From positions 1 through 64,000 of the forward strand of contig NZ_JPFU01000013.1 in assembly GCF_000722695.1 (NCBI RefSeq): DNA of 64,000 nucleotides. Reading direction: 5' to 3'. Of this stretch, positions 10,501-19,204 are shown piece after piece. Within the stretch, counting starts at the first letter, position 1. The number at the start of each line of letters is the position of its first letter. Made by a program: the position numbers and the translations under genes. The notes under the pieces are model-generated. The model worked only from the letters and a program-made list of their open reading frames with translations, made no database searches and was not told the origin of the DNA. Source of the stretch: Streptococcus mitis. GTDB taxonomy: Bacteria; Bacillota; Bacilli; Lactobacillales; Streptococcaceae.

Positions 10501-10588
10501 ACGAAATAATCTGAGCCTCCAGACCATGGATAATAATGGTATCATGGCAGAAGCAGAAAAATTACTTGCGTTGTTAAAAAGAAAGTAA
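7505..10588 (+). CDS. pht: Polyhistidine triad protein, array copy 2 (PhtD-like C-terminus)
   Basis: Surface protein of 1027 aa. The ATG at 7505 is preferred to an in-frame GTG at 7472 because it follows GAGGA and gives the family N-terminus MKINKKYLAGS. Seven HxxHxH triads, in the same order as copy 1 except that the last two read HMTHSH and HYDHYH. From about residue 550 on it closely follows pneumococcal PhtD: GKYTTEDGYIFDTRDITSDEG, the SDNGWGNASDHVRKNK region and an acidic PESNEKENHSSLSPS segment. The coiled Ala/Glu tail ends in LLALLKRK as in copy 1. It has its own AdcR-type promoter and terminator, so it is a separate zinc-controlled unit. Confidence 0.93.
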   Translation: MKINKKYLAGSATALVLSVCAYELGLHQAQTVKENNRVSYIDGNQPSQKAENLTPDEVSKREGINTEQIVIKITDQGYVTSHGDHYHYYNGKVPYDAIISEELLMKDPNYQLKDSDIVNEIKGGYVIKVDGKYYVYLKDAAHADNIRTKEEIKRQKQEHSHNHNASTDNAVAAARAQGRYTTDDGYIFNASDIIEDTGDAYIVPHGNHFHYIPKSDLSASELAAAQAFLSGKGGQLSTVEYRSSRGETRSGVRTSQAETPQDSATTPESQNEDLDSLLQELYALPLSQRHVESDGLVFDPAQITKRTANGVAVPHGDHFHFIPYSQMSALEEKLARNLPIGGQPVQSHSDNTKPSSTDKTSSTIKPNFNLNTQAPNRGTGGAYTTDDGYVFSPSDVIEDTGDAFVVPHGNHFHYIPKSDLSAGELAAAQAYWNGKQGSHSSTSSSKPSSDNVNPAQPSLTETPNLTVTPTYHQNQGEDIPTLLSELYAKPLSERHVESDGLVFDPAQIIKRTANGVAVPHGDHYHFIPYSQMSPLEEKLARMVAVKGQNGGVLPSVTPLKPAPTTKPLAPVENKPTELDANQVVRKVGDGYIFEDKGVSRYVLAKDLAKDKIDAIENLLSKKTQETHALVAKKENVAPRDQEFYDKAYNLLAEAHKVLSENKGRTSDFQALEKLAERLNDESSNKGKLVDDLLAFLAPITHPERLGKPNSQIAYTDDEIKLAKLAGKYTTEDGYIFDTRDITSDEGDAYVTPHMTHSHWIKKDSLSEAERVAAQAYAKEKGLTPPSTDNQGSGNTEVKGVEAIYNKVKAAKKVPLDHIPYNLQHTVEVKNGSLIIPHYDHYHNIKFGWFDEGLYEAPKGYSLEDLFATVKYYVEHPNERPYSDNGWGNASDHVRKNKADKDSKHDEEKEEHHEADESTPPESNEKENHSSLSPSVDNLYKPSTDEKDKKEEVKDTADEAEVPQVETEKVEAKLKEAEALLAKVTDTSLKATATETLAGLRNNLSLQTMDNNGIMAEAEKLLALLKRK

Positions 10589-10630
10589 TCCTCCATCTAT
10601 AAGTAAGGAAAAATCAACTAATGAAAAATG

Positions 10631-10660
10631 AAAGTCTCGATAAAGAGGCTTTTATTTTTA
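10631..10660 (+). terminator. Terminator after pht copy 2
   Basis: Stem AAAGTCTC (10631-10638) / GAGGCTTT (10645-10652) and T-rich tail, the repeat of the hairpin at 7357. Confidence 0.8.
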
Positions 10661-10681
10661 TTATGTGGATATGTAAAATTC

Positions 10682-10735
10682 TTGACAATCAATATTAAAA
10701 AGAGTAAACTATTGACTAGTTAATTAACTGGTTTA
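10682..10735 (+). promoter_or_regulatory. Promoter of pht copy 3 with tandem AdcR-like sites
   Basis: TTGACA (10682-10687), 17-bp spacer, TAAACT (10705-10710). AdcR-like 12-mers TTGACTAGTTAA at 10712-10723 and TTAACTGGTTTA at 10724-10735 abut each other. The block is nearly identical to the one at 7408-7461. Confidence 0.87.
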
Positions 10736-10778
10736 TTATTTTATAGTGAATCAAATAGATTTAAGAAAAGAGGAAAGA

Positions 10779-13700
10779 ATGAAAATCAATAAAAAATATG
10801 TAGCAGGTTCAGTGGTAGTCCTTGCCCTAAGTATTTGTTCCTATGAGCTTGGACGGTACCAAGCTGGTCAAGTTAAGAAAGATTCTAATCGAGTTGCTTA
10901 TATAGATGGTGATCAGGCTGGTCAAAAGGCAGAAAATTTGACACCAGATGAAGTCAGTAAAAGAGAAGGAATCAACGCAGAACAAATCGTCATTAAGATT
11001 ACTGATCAAGGTTATGTAACCTCTCATGGAGACCATTATCATTACTATAATGGCAAGGTTCCTTATGATGCTATCATCAGTGAAGAACTGCTGATGAAAG
11101 ACCCGAATTATCAGTTGAAGAATTCAGACATTGTCAATGAAATTAAGGGTGGTTATGTGATTAAGGTAGACGGGAAATACTATGTTTACCTTAAAGATGC
11201 GGCCCATGCGGACAATATTCGGACAAAAGAAGAAATTAAACGTCAGAAGCAGGAACATAGCCATAATCATAATGCAAGCACAGATAATGCTGTTGCTGCA
11301 GCCAGAGCCCAAGGACGCTATACAACGGATGATGGGTATATCTTCAATGCCTCTGATATAATTGAGGACACGGGTGATGCCTATATCGTTCCTCATGGCA
11401 ATCACTTCCACTATATTCCTAAGAGTGACTTGTCTGCCAGTGAATTAGCTGCTGCTCAAGCCTTCTTATCTGGAAAAGGTGGTCAATTAAGTACCGTTGA
11501 ATATCGTTCGAGCAGAGCTGAAACAAAATCTAGTGTGAGAACGAGTCAAGCTGAGACTCCTCAAAATCCTGCAACAGCTCCTGAGAGTCAAAATGAGGAC
11601 TTGGATAGTCTCCTTCAAGAATTGTACGCTTTGCCACTTAGCCAACGTCATGTAGAGTCTGATGGATTAGTATTTGACCCAGCACAGATTACAAAACGTA
11701 CTGCAAATGGAGTTGCAGTTCCTCATGGAGATCATTTCCATTTCATTCCTTATTCGCAAATGTCTGCTTTGGAAGAAAAATTGGCTCGAAATCTGCCAAT
11801 TGGAGGTCAGCCTGTTCAAAGTCATTCTGACAATCCGAAACCAAGTTCAACACCAAGTTCACCGATTAAACCAAACTTTAATCTCAATACGCAAGCATCA
11901 AATCGAGGAACTGGAGGAGCTTATACAACGGATGATGGGTATGTCTTTAGTCCGACAGATGTGATTGAAGATACAGGCGACGCTTTTGTTGTACCGCATG
12001 GCAATCATTTCCACTATATACCTAAGAGTGATTTGTCAGCAGGGGAATTAGTTGCTGCCCAAGCCTATTGGAATGGTAAACAGGGTTCTCATTCTTCTAC
12101 AAGCTCAAGTAAACCAAGTAACAATGACTCAAATCCAGTCCAACCAAGTTTGACAGAGACTCCAAACTTGACTGTCACACCAACATATCATCAAAATCAA
12201 GGGGAAGATATTTCAACACTTTTAACTGAATTGTATGCCAAACCTTTATCAGAACGACATGTAGAATCTGATGGGCTCGTCTTTGATCCAGCACAAATTA
12301 TCAAACGTACTGCAAATGGTGTCGCAGTGCCCCACGGAGACCACTATCACTTTATCCCTTATTCACAAATGTCTGATTTAGAGCAGAAGATTGCTAGAAT
12401 TATTCCGTTAAAAGGGCAAAATGGATTAAATCAAATTGGTACAGATATTAAACCTTTAGTATCAAAAGAAGTAGTACATAAGTTCTTAGGACAACCAATC
12501 AAAGCATATGGAAAAGGTTTAGATGGTAAACCTTATGATACGAGCGATGGATATATATTTACCAAAGATTCAATCGATTCTGTTGATAAATCAGGTGTTA
12601 TTGCCAAACACGGAGATCATTTCCATTATATGGGATACGGTGAATTAGAACAATTCGAATTGGATGAAGTTGCCAAATGGATTCAAGAAACTGGTAAAAA
12701 TCCAGACGACATCGTTTCTTCAGTTCACTCAGATGAGAAGGAAAGACCAAAGTTTGATTATAAAAAAGTAACTAATAAGATTTCTAGAAATAGTAAAATT
12801 GGTTATATAATCAATGAAGGTGGTAAAGATTATTTTTATTCGCGTGAAGAACTCGATCTTACTCAAATAGCTTTTTCTGAGCAGGAACTAATGCTTAAAG
12901 ATAAAGATACTTATCGTTATGATATTGTAGAAACAGAAATTAAACCAAGATTAGCTGTTGATGTATCTAGCTTGCCTATGCATGCAGCCAATACTACGTA
13001 TGATACTGGAAGTTCCTTCATTATTCCACATATCGATCATATTCATGTCGTACCATATTCTTGGTTAAGTAGTGATCAAATCGCAACAATAAAATATGTA
13101 ATGCAACATCCTGATGTGCGTCCTGAAGTTTGGTCAAAACCAGGTCATGATGATGCTGGATCTGTCATTGCTAATGTAACGCCTCTTGAAAAACGTACTG
13201 GAATGCAGAATTGGCAAATTATCCATTCTGCGGAAGAAGTACAGAAAGCACTTAAAGAAGGCAAGTTTGCAACTCCTGATGGATATATTTTTGATCCTCA
13301 GGATGTATTGGCAAAGGGAACTTATATTTGGGCAGATAAATCTTTCAGTATTCCAAAAGCTAGTGGTGATTCATTGAGAAGTATCAATCAGTCTGATTTA
13401 TCAGAGAAAGAGTGGAAACAAGCTCAAGAGTTGATAGCTAAAAGAAATGAAGAAAAAGAAACAACAAATGCTACTTCTAATTCAAATCTAGTTTCTATAG
13501 ATAATAAAACAGAAACAAAGAAAGAAGAAGCTGATTCAGGTAAAGTTGATGAAAAACCAAAGGATAGCACACCTCAAAATGAGGCAGATACGCCTATCAA
13601 TAATCCTTCGGTTGAAAAAGATAAACCTAAAGCAGAAGAAAATAAAGAAGATGATTACGATGATATACCAGATTATGGATTAGATAAGGCCACTTTAAAA

Positions 13701-13841
13701 GATCATATAAATAAAATATCACAAATTGCTCAAATTGATTCTAAATACCTTATTTTTTCTTCAGAAGGTGTTCAATTTTATAATAAGAATGGGGATTTAG
13801 TAACCTATGATATTAAAACTCTTAAGCAAATAAAACCTTAG
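10779..13841 (+). CDS. pht: Polyhistidine triad protein, array copy 3 (PhtB/PhtA-type C-terminus)
   Basis: Surface protein of 1020 aa. Start ATG 10779 follows GAGGA; the in-frame GTG at 10746 was rejected. The N-terminal ~550 aa almost repeat copies 1 and 2, including five triads. Downstream of the fifth triad the sequence changes abruptly to another C-terminal type. This part has a sixth triad HGDHFH (YMGYGELEQ), a seventh HIDHIH (VVPYSWL), a DLTQIAFSEQELMLKDKD block, PEVWSKPGHD, and a tail ending NGDLVTYDIKTLKQIKP. I recognise this as the PhtB-type end. The switch point near 12375 suggests recombination between pht paralogues. Confidence 0.92.
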   Translation: MKINKKYVAGSVVVLALSICSYELGRYQAGQVKKDSNRVAYIDGDQAGQKAENLTPDEVSKREGINAEQIVIKITDQGYVTSHGDHYHYYNGKVPYDAIISEELLMKDPNYQLKNSDIVNEIKGGYVIKVDGKYYVYLKDAAHADNIRTKEEIKRQKQEHSHNHNASTDNAVAAARAQGRYTTDDGYIFNASDIIEDTGDAYIVPHGNHFHYIPKSDLSASELAAAQAFLSGKGGQLSTVEYRSSRAETKSSVRTSQAETPQNPATAPESQNEDLDSLLQELYALPLSQRHVESDGLVFDPAQITKRTANGVAVPHGDHFHFIPYSQMSALEEKLARNLPIGGQPVQSHSDNPKPSSTPSSPIKPNFNLNTQASNRGTGGAYTTDDGYVFSPTDVIEDTGDAFVVPHGNHFHYIPKSDLSAGELVAAQAYWNGKQGSHSSTSSSKPSNNDSNPVQPSLTETPNLTVTPTYHQNQGEDISTLLTELYAKPLSERHVESDGLVFDPAQIIKRTANGVAVPHGDHYHFIPYSQMSDLEQKIARIIPLKGQNGLNQIGTDIKPLVSKEVVHKFLGQPIKAYGKGLDGKPYDTSDGYIFTKDSIDSVDKSGVIAKHGDHFHYMGYGELEQFELDEVAKWIQETGKNPDDIVSSVHSDEKERPKFDYKKVTNKISRNSKIGYIINEGGKDYFYSREELDLTQIAFSEQELMLKDKDTYRYDIVETEIKPRLAVDVSSLPMHAANTTYDTGSSFIIPHIDHIHVVPYSWLSSDQIATIKYVMQHPDVRPEVWSKPGHDDAGSVIANVTPLEKRTGMQNWQIIHSAEEVQKALKEGKFATPDGYIFDPQDVLAKGTYIWADKSFSIPKASGDSLRSINQSDLSEKEWKQAQELIAKRNEEKETTNATSNSNLVSIDNKTETKKEEADSGKVDEKPKDSTPQNEADTPINNPSVEKDKPKAEENKEDDYDDIPDYGLDKATLKDHINKISQIAQIDSKYLIFSSEGVQFYNKNGDLVTYDIKTLKQIKP

Positions 13842-13869
13842 AATATTTTGACTAATGATAAACTGGTTG

Positions 13870-13915
13870 AAAGGATATTGTTCTACTTTTGGATAGAATA
13901 ATGTCCTTTTATTTG
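13870..13915 (+). terminator. Terminator after pht copy 3
   Basis: Long stem: 13870-13885 (AAAGGATATTGTTCTA) pairs with 13894-13909 (TAGAATAATGTCCTTT) with two G-U pairs, loop CTTTTGGA, then TTATTTG. Confidence 0.85.
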
Positions 13916-13998
13916 TTAATAGATAGATGAAATTTCTTGTCTAAAAAACTAAGAAAGGAGTTTTAAAGTAATAATTTTATTATCTTTCACTAAAAAAC

Positions 13999-14064
13999 TT
14001 GACAGATAAGCTTAAAAGAGGTAGAATGTTTACTAGTTAATTAAATGGTTAAATAACTGGTTTA
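13999..14064 (+). promoter_or_regulatory. Promoter of pht copy 4 with three in-phase AdcR-like sites
   Basis: TTGACA (13999-14004), 17-bp spacer, TAGAAT (14022-14027). Three consecutive 12-mers follow without gaps: TTTACTAGTTAA (14029-14040), TTAAATGGTTAA (14041-14052) and ATAACTGGTTTA (14053-14064). The third is the weakest match. The leader to the ATG is about 100 nt, longer than in the other copies. Confidence 0.82.
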
Positions 14065-14131
14065 GAAAAACTGCTTAACCGAGAAAAAGAAGTTAAGAAA
14101 TAGCTTTAAAACTTATTGAAATGAGGAGTTT

Positions 14132-17100
14132 ATGAAATTTAATAAAAAGTATATAGCAGCTGGCTCAGCTGTTATCCTTTCCTTAAGTCTGTGTGTTTAT
14201 GCTCTGAACCAACATAGTCAACAGGCCAATACAGATAAAAATCGTGTGTCCTATGTAAATGGGAATAAAGACACTAAGAAGACTGAAAATTTGACTCCAG
14301 ACCAAGTTAGTCAAAAAGAAGGGATTCAAGCAGAACAAATTGTTATTAAGATTACGGATCAAGGATATGTAACCTCTCATGGCGATCATTATCACTATTA
14401 TAATGGCAAGGTTCCTTTTGATGCACTCTTTAGTGAAGAACTCTTGATGAAGGATCCAAACTACCAACTTAAGGATGGAGATATTGTCAATGAAGTCAAG
14501 GGGGGTTATATCATCAAGGTAGATGGAAAATATTATGTCTACCTAAAAGATGCAGCTCATGCAGAAAATGTACGAACAAAAGATGAAATCAATCGCCAAA
14601 AACAAGAACATGGTAAAGACGAGAAAGGACCTAGCGCAGAAGTATCTGTAGCTAAGTTACAGGGACGTTATACTACTGATGATGGTTACGTCTTTAACGC
14701 TTCAGATATCATTAAAGATACAGGTGATGGTTATATAGTACCACATGGTGGTCACTATCATTTCATTCCTAAGAGTGACTTGTCGGCAGGTGAATTAGCA
14801 GCCGCAAAAGCATATTTATCAGGGAATACTATAGCTCTTAGTCAACCTTTATCAGTGACACCGAATAATGGTGTTACTGCCGCAGATGATGGTTATGTCT
14901 TTAACCCTAATGACATTGTCAGAGATACCGATGATGCTTATATAGTAAGACATGGGGACCACTATCATTATATTCCTAAGTCATCTCTTAACAATCCCCC
15001 ATCACACTCTAACACGGAAGAGGTAGGAAGTTCTTCTAGTTCTGTATTAAGTAATGCGACTTCACATGTCCACCATGAGGAAGAAGATGATCATGGTTTT
15101 GATGCCAATCGAATTATCAGTGAAGATTCAGAAGGTTTTGTCATGACTCATGGTGACCACAATCATTACTTCTTTAAGAAAGATTTGACACCAGAACAAA
15201 TCAAGGCAGCACAAGATCATTTGAGAGGTAAAACGCCAGGAACACCAAGTCCAGCACATGATGACGATGATGATCATGATGAAGATGCACATGGTCATCA
15301 CCATGAAGAACATGGTCATGGTTTTGATGCTGATAGAGTCATTAGTGAAGACGCTGCTGGTTTCATCATGAGCCATGGCGACCATAATCATTACTTCTTT
15401 AAGAAGGATTTGACACCAGAACAAATCAAGGCAGCACAAGATCATTTGAGAGGTAAAACGCCAGTAACACCAAGTTCAGCACATGATGACGATGATGATC
15501 ATGATGAAGATGCACATGGTCATCACCATGACGAACATGGACACGGCTTTGATGCTGATAGAGTCATTAGTGAAGACGCTGCTGGTTTCATCATGAGCCA
15601 TGGCGACCATAATCATTACTTCTTTAAGAAGGATTTGACACCAGAACAAATCAAGGCAGCACAAGATCATTTGAGAGGTAAAACGCCAGTAACACCAAGT
15701 CCAGCACATGATGATGACGATGATGATCACGATGAAGAAGCACATGGTCATCACCATCACGATGAAGAACATGGCCATGGTTTTGATGCCAATCGCGTCA
15801 TCAGTGAGGATGAGCAAGGTTTTGTCATGAGTCACGGTGACCACAATCATTACTTCTTCAAGAAGAATTTGACAGCAGACCAAATTAAGGCGGCTCAGAA
15901 TCATTTGAACACACATCATGATGCAGAGCCTGTAAAACCTCTTGCTAAAACGGTAGAGTCTTTCTCAAGAGATGCTAGTGATGAAGAAAAAATAGCTTAC
16001 ATTTCAAAGACCTACGGTGTTCCACTTGAAGCTATTAGAATTTCAAACGGATTCTTTGTCTTTGGAAATCCAGACCAAGCCTACGATCCAACTCATATCC
16101 ATCCCTATGCTGTTCGTAAGGAACATGTGCGACTTCCACTCCAAACTGGCAATCCAGAACTTGATTTCTTAAATGAACTCTATACTACTGCCTTACGTGA
16201 TGGTGTGTCTCCTTATAGCTTACAGGTAGAAAATGGTAGTTTTGTGATTCCTCATGGCGATCACAATCACTACATCAAGGTTCAAACCAAGGGCTATGAA
16301 GTAGCTTTGAAAAACAAGATTCCAGCTCTCCAATCCAACTATCAACCTGGAGATTTTGATGAGAAGGCAGTCTTGGCAAAAGTAGATCAACTTCTAGCTG
16401 AAAGTAGAACGATTTATCAAGATCAACCAATTAAACAAAGACAGATTGAGTTGGCTTTGGGTCAATTTACTGAGAGTATGAAGAAACTTGCAACCAACTC
16501 TACTGCGGGTTATCTTGCAAGACTTGACCTCTTTGATAAGCAATATATCCATATTGATAAAAGTGTCAAACCAGTCGAAACAAGTGCTTTAGATAAGAAA
16601 TATCAGGCCTTGATTGATAAAATCAATACACTTGATACTGACTCTTATGGACTTCCGAAAAAAGACCTTCTAGTTCGTCTTCAAGAAGCTAAGTTGGCTA
16701 AAGATGAGGCTAGTTTAGCAGCGGTTGAATCACAACTTCAAGCTCTTCAAGACTTTAATGATCGTACTGGTGATACAACAGTGGAATATATCAAGTACTT
16801 CTACGAGCATGTAACTGATGGTCGTTTAAGTGATGAGCTTCGTAATAAAGTTGCTAATTTGACTTTGACTTTATATCAATCACAATCTTTCCGTAAGGCT
16901 GTGGACTTGAATAAACTGTTCCCAAGCATTTACCAAATAAAACAAGAAGTAGAAGAGGCTTTGAAAAATCAGCCAGCTACTGCAAAAGTAAATGAAACAG
17001 TTTTAGATAAAGAAACAGTTGATAGTCAATCTGCTAAGCAAGCAATTTATGAATTCCTGAAAGAAATCTATCCTGATCTTAAGAAAGAAGAACATGTCAA

Positions 17101-17791
17101 TCATGTTAGCAAAGAGCAAGTTGAAACTATCTTAACCAAAGCAGAGCAATTCTTAGCTCAAGTTAAAGAAGTGGGAATCAGACAATCCTTGGCAGAAGAA
17201 GGAGAAAATCTAAAAGTTGCAGCTAGCAAGGCTGATGCAGATTTGGATGAAATCAATGTCCAGGTTAACGATCTATTGAAACGTATTGTAGCTACTCTGC
17301 AAAAAGAGAAGGAGACTGCGCAACAAGATCCACAAATAATTAATCTACATAAACAACTTTATGGATATATCAACTCATTACATAAGTATTTAGAAGATAA
17401 CAATGGTTCAAATGAAGAATTTGAAAAAGTTGATAAACTATTCGATCAGCTTGATGATGATGTGAAAAATAATGATAAAGAAGCTTTACTTGAATTAGCG
17501 AAAACAATAGTAGCCTTGACTCAAGAAATCAAGTCTAAATCAAGAGCAAGTGAAGAAGCAACTCCAGCAACAAAAGCTGAATCGAATGCTGATAGCACAA
17601 GTGCAGAGAATCAACCAATTGCAAGTCCAGCAACCGAAGCACCAGTAGCATCTGAATCTAACAGTGATACTGCAAGCGACGAAAGCAAACCAAGCAACAC
17701 AAGAGATTCTAAACCTGCTGAATCAACTTCAGAAAAGAAAACAACTGAATCTACAACAAGTACTGGAAATAAAGAAAAACCAGCAGAATAA
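14132..17791 (+). CDS. pht: PhtE-like polyhistidine triad protein with His/Asp-rich tandem repeats
   Basis: Very large Pht-family protein of 1219 aa (PhtE is about 1040). The N-terminus MKFNKKYIAAGSAVILSLSLC is PhtE-type. Three canonical triads (HGDHYH, HGGHYH, HGDHYH) are followed by a block of four tandem units starting at H321, H396, H471 and H549 (75, 75 and 78 aa long). Each unit has VISEDxxGF, SHGDHNHYFFKK and IKAAQ, and units 1-3 carry an AHDDDDDHDED..HGHHH linker. An eighth triad HGDHNHYIK lies near 709-714. The C-terminal ~480 aa are helical and Lys/Glu-rich, unlike pneumococcal PhtE, and end in a Ser/Thr/Pro/Glu tail without LPXTG. Probably a high-capacity surface zinc binder (inference). 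Confidence 0.9.
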   Translation: MKFNKKYIAAGSAVILSLSLCVYALNQHSQQANTDKNRVSYVNGNKDTKKTENLTPDQVSQKEGIQAEQIVIKITDQGYVTSHGDHYHYYNGKVPFDALFSEELLMKDPNYQLKDGDIVNEVKGGYIIKVDGKYYVYLKDAAHAENVRTKDEINRQKQEHGKDEKGPSAEVSVAKLQGRYTTDDGYVFNASDIIKDTGDGYIVPHGGHYHFIPKSDLSAGELAAAKAYLSGNTIALSQPLSVTPNNGVTAADDGYVFNPNDIVRDTDDAYIVRHGDHYHYIPKSSLNNPPSHSNTEEVGSSSSSVLSNATSHVHHEEEDDHGFDANRIISEDSEGFVMTHGDHNHYFFKKDLTPEQIKAAQDHLRGKTPGTPSPAHDDDDDHDEDAHGHHHEEHGHGFDADRVISEDAAGFIMSHGDHNHYFFKKDLTPEQIKAAQDHLRGKTPVTPSSAHDDDDDHDEDAHGHHHDEHGHGFDADRVISEDAAGFIMSHGDHNHYFFKKDLTPEQIKAAQDHLRGKTPVTPSPAHDDDDDDHDEEAHGHHHHDEEHGHGFDANRVISEDEQGFVMSHGDHNHYFFKKNLTADQIKAAQNHLNTHHDAEPVKPLAKTVESFSRDASDEEKIAYISKTYGVPLEAIRISNGFFVFGNPDQAYDPTHIHPYAVRKEHVRLPLQTGNPELDFLNELYTTALRDGVSPYSLQVENGSFVIPHGDHNHYIKVQTKGYEVALKNKIPALQSNYQPGDFDEKAVLAKVDQLLAESRTIYQDQPIKQRQIELALGQFTESMKKLATNSTAGYLARLDLFDKQYIHIDKSVKPVETSALDKKYQALIDKINTLDTDSYGLPKKDLLVRLQEAKLAKDEASLAAVESQLQALQDFNDRTGDTTVEYIKYFYEHVTDGRLSDELRNKVANLTLTLYQSQSFRKAVDLNKLFPSIYQIKQEVEEALKNQPATAKVNETVLDKETVDSQSAKQAIYEFLKEIYPDLKKEEHVNHVSKEQVETILTKAEQFLAQVKEVGIRQSLAEEGENLKVAASKADADLDEINVQVNDLLKRIVATLQKEKETAQQDPQIINLHKQLYGYINSLHKYLEDNNGSNEEFEKVDKLFDQLDDDVKNNDKEALLELAKTIVALTQEIKSKSRASEEATPATKAESNADSTSAENQPIASPATEAPVASESNSDTASDESKPSNTRDSKPAESTSEKKTTESTTSTGNKEKPAE
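15092..15910 (+). repeat. Four tandem coding repeats of about 225-234 bp
   Basis: Units begin at 15092, 15317, 15542 and 15776. Units 2 and 3 are almost identical in DNA, so the expansion is recent or kept alike by recombination. The copy number is likely to vary between strains and may collapse in short-read assemblies. Confidence 0.9.
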
Positions 17792-17795
17792 AAAG

Positions 17796-17829
17796 AAAGG
17801 CGAAGTAGCTGAGCTACCTCGTCTTTTTT
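17796..17829. terminator. Bidirectional terminator between pht copy 4 and pepT
   Basis: Fourteen-base stem 17796-17809 with 17813-17826 (two wobble pairs), loop TGA, T run on the plus side and A run (AAAAGAAA) on the other. Confidence 0.85.
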
Positions 17830-19051
17830 AGTCTTTATAAGCTACGATACCAATGATGGTATCAACTGCACGTTCCATGGTCTGAAGGCTGACGTATTCA
17901 AAACGTCCGTGCATATTTTCTCCTCCTGCAAAGATATTGGGAGTTGGGATTCCCATAAAGGAAATTTTAGAGCCGTCTGTCCCGCCACGGATTGGTTCAA
18001 TAATAGGCTTGATCCCTAAATCTTCCATAACGACCTTAGCAATGGTAATTGGAGTCATATCTTTTTCAATGACTTCTTTCATATTGTAGTACTGGTCTGT
18101 CAAGTTTAGTGTGACACGGTCGGTACCAAGTTCTTGATTCATTTTATCAGCGATAGACTGCATGGCTGCTTTACGCGCTTCAAAGGCGTCTTTTTCAAAA
18201 TCACGAATAATGTAGCTTGCACGAGCCTCCTCAACACTACCTGTCACATCCATTAGATGGTAGAAACCTTGGTAACCCTCTGTCAGTTCAGGACGGTCAT
18301 TCTCTGGAAGTTGATTATGGAAATCAATAGCTAATTGCAGAGCATTTACCATCTGTCCCTTTGCAGTACCAGGGTGGACATTACGACCTTGGAAATGCAA
18401 TTCAGCACCAGCTGCTGAGAAGGTCTCGTATTGAAGTTCACCTAGTGGTCCTCCATCAACAGTGTAGGCAAAATCAACATCAAAATCTTCTGCATCAAAT
18501 TTATTAGCACCAACACCGATTTCCTCATCTGGACCAAAACCAACACGAATCTCACAGTGTTTGATTTCAGGATGGGCAGTCAGATATTCAATAGCAGTCA
18601 TAATTTCAGCAATTCCTGACTTGTCATCAGCACCTAGCAAGGTTGTTCCATCAGTTGTAATGAGCGTTTGGCCTGGATATTTCTCTAGACTTTTAAAGTC
18701 AGCTGGATCGAGTTTGAAACCAGAATTTCCAAGTTCAATCACACCACCATCGTAGTTTTCAATCACCTGTGGATTAATTCCTTCGGCATTAAAATCAGCA
18801 GTATCCATGTGAGAGATGAAGCCAATCTTACGTGTTAAAGACGTATCATTAGCTGGCAAGGTCCCAATCGCAAAACCATTTGGTAGATAATAAACATTTT
18901 GTAATCCAACACGTTTCATTTCAGGGATAAGAACATTGGTTGCGAAGTCAACCTGACTCTGCGTACTTGGAGTAGTAGTAGAGTGTTCATCAGAGCGCGT
19001 GTTGACCTTAACATAGGTTAGGAAGCGGTCCAAGAGATTTGGATAAGTCAT
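17828..19051 (-). CDS. pepT: Peptidase T (tripeptide aminopeptidase)
   Basis: Cytoplasmic zinc peptidase of 407 aa, family M20B, releasing the N-terminal residue from tripeptides. Metal-binding and catalytic motifs are in place: [21 protein letters not shown] and [10 protein letters not shown], plus the C-terminal [12 protein letters not shown] segment. The length equals that of PepT in other streptococci. RBS GGAG lies just upstream of the ATG at 19051. It is monocistronic and convergent with the pht array. Confidence 0.96.
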   Translation of the reverse strand: MTYPNLLDRFLTYVKVNTRSDEHSTTTPSTQSQVDFATNVLIPEMKRVGLQNVYYLPNGFAIGTLPANDTSLTRKIGFISHMDTADFNAEGINPQVIENYDGGVIELGNSGFKLDPADFKSLEKYPGQTLITTDGTTLLGADDKSGIAEIMTAIEYLTAHPEIKHCEIRVGFGPDEEIGVGANKFDAEDFDVDFAYTVDGGPLGELQYETFSAAGAELHFQGRNVHPGTAKGQMVNALQLAIDFHNQLPENDRPELTEGYQGFYHLMDVTGSVEEARASYIIRDFEKDAFEARKAAMQSIADKMNQELGTDRVTLNLTDQYYNMKEVIEKDMTPITIAKVVMEDLGIKPIIEPIRGGTDGSKISFMGIPTPNIFAGGENMHGRFEYVSLQTMERAVDTIIGIVAYKD

Positions 19052-19204
19052 AAAAAACTCCTTTTGAATTCATTTTTTCCATTGTATCATAGAAAGAAGA
19101 GAAAAACAAAAGACAGAAGTTAGGGCAATCTGCTATGTTAGCGTTTACTTATCGATGAATTAATGATAAAATAAAATTGATAAAAACATCACAAGGAAGT
19201 AGTT

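Noticed and set aside
15092..15910. Regularly spaced repeats checked as a CRISPR array.
   Set aside because: Units are 225-234 bp, in frame within one gene and without unique spacers. No cas genes or other CRISPR-like array were seen in the window.
15128..15919. Long antisense ORFs opposite the His/Asp-rich repeats.
   Set aside because: They mirror the repeat's codon pattern (Met/Ile/Val-rich translation of His/Asp codons), have no RBS and resemble no family.
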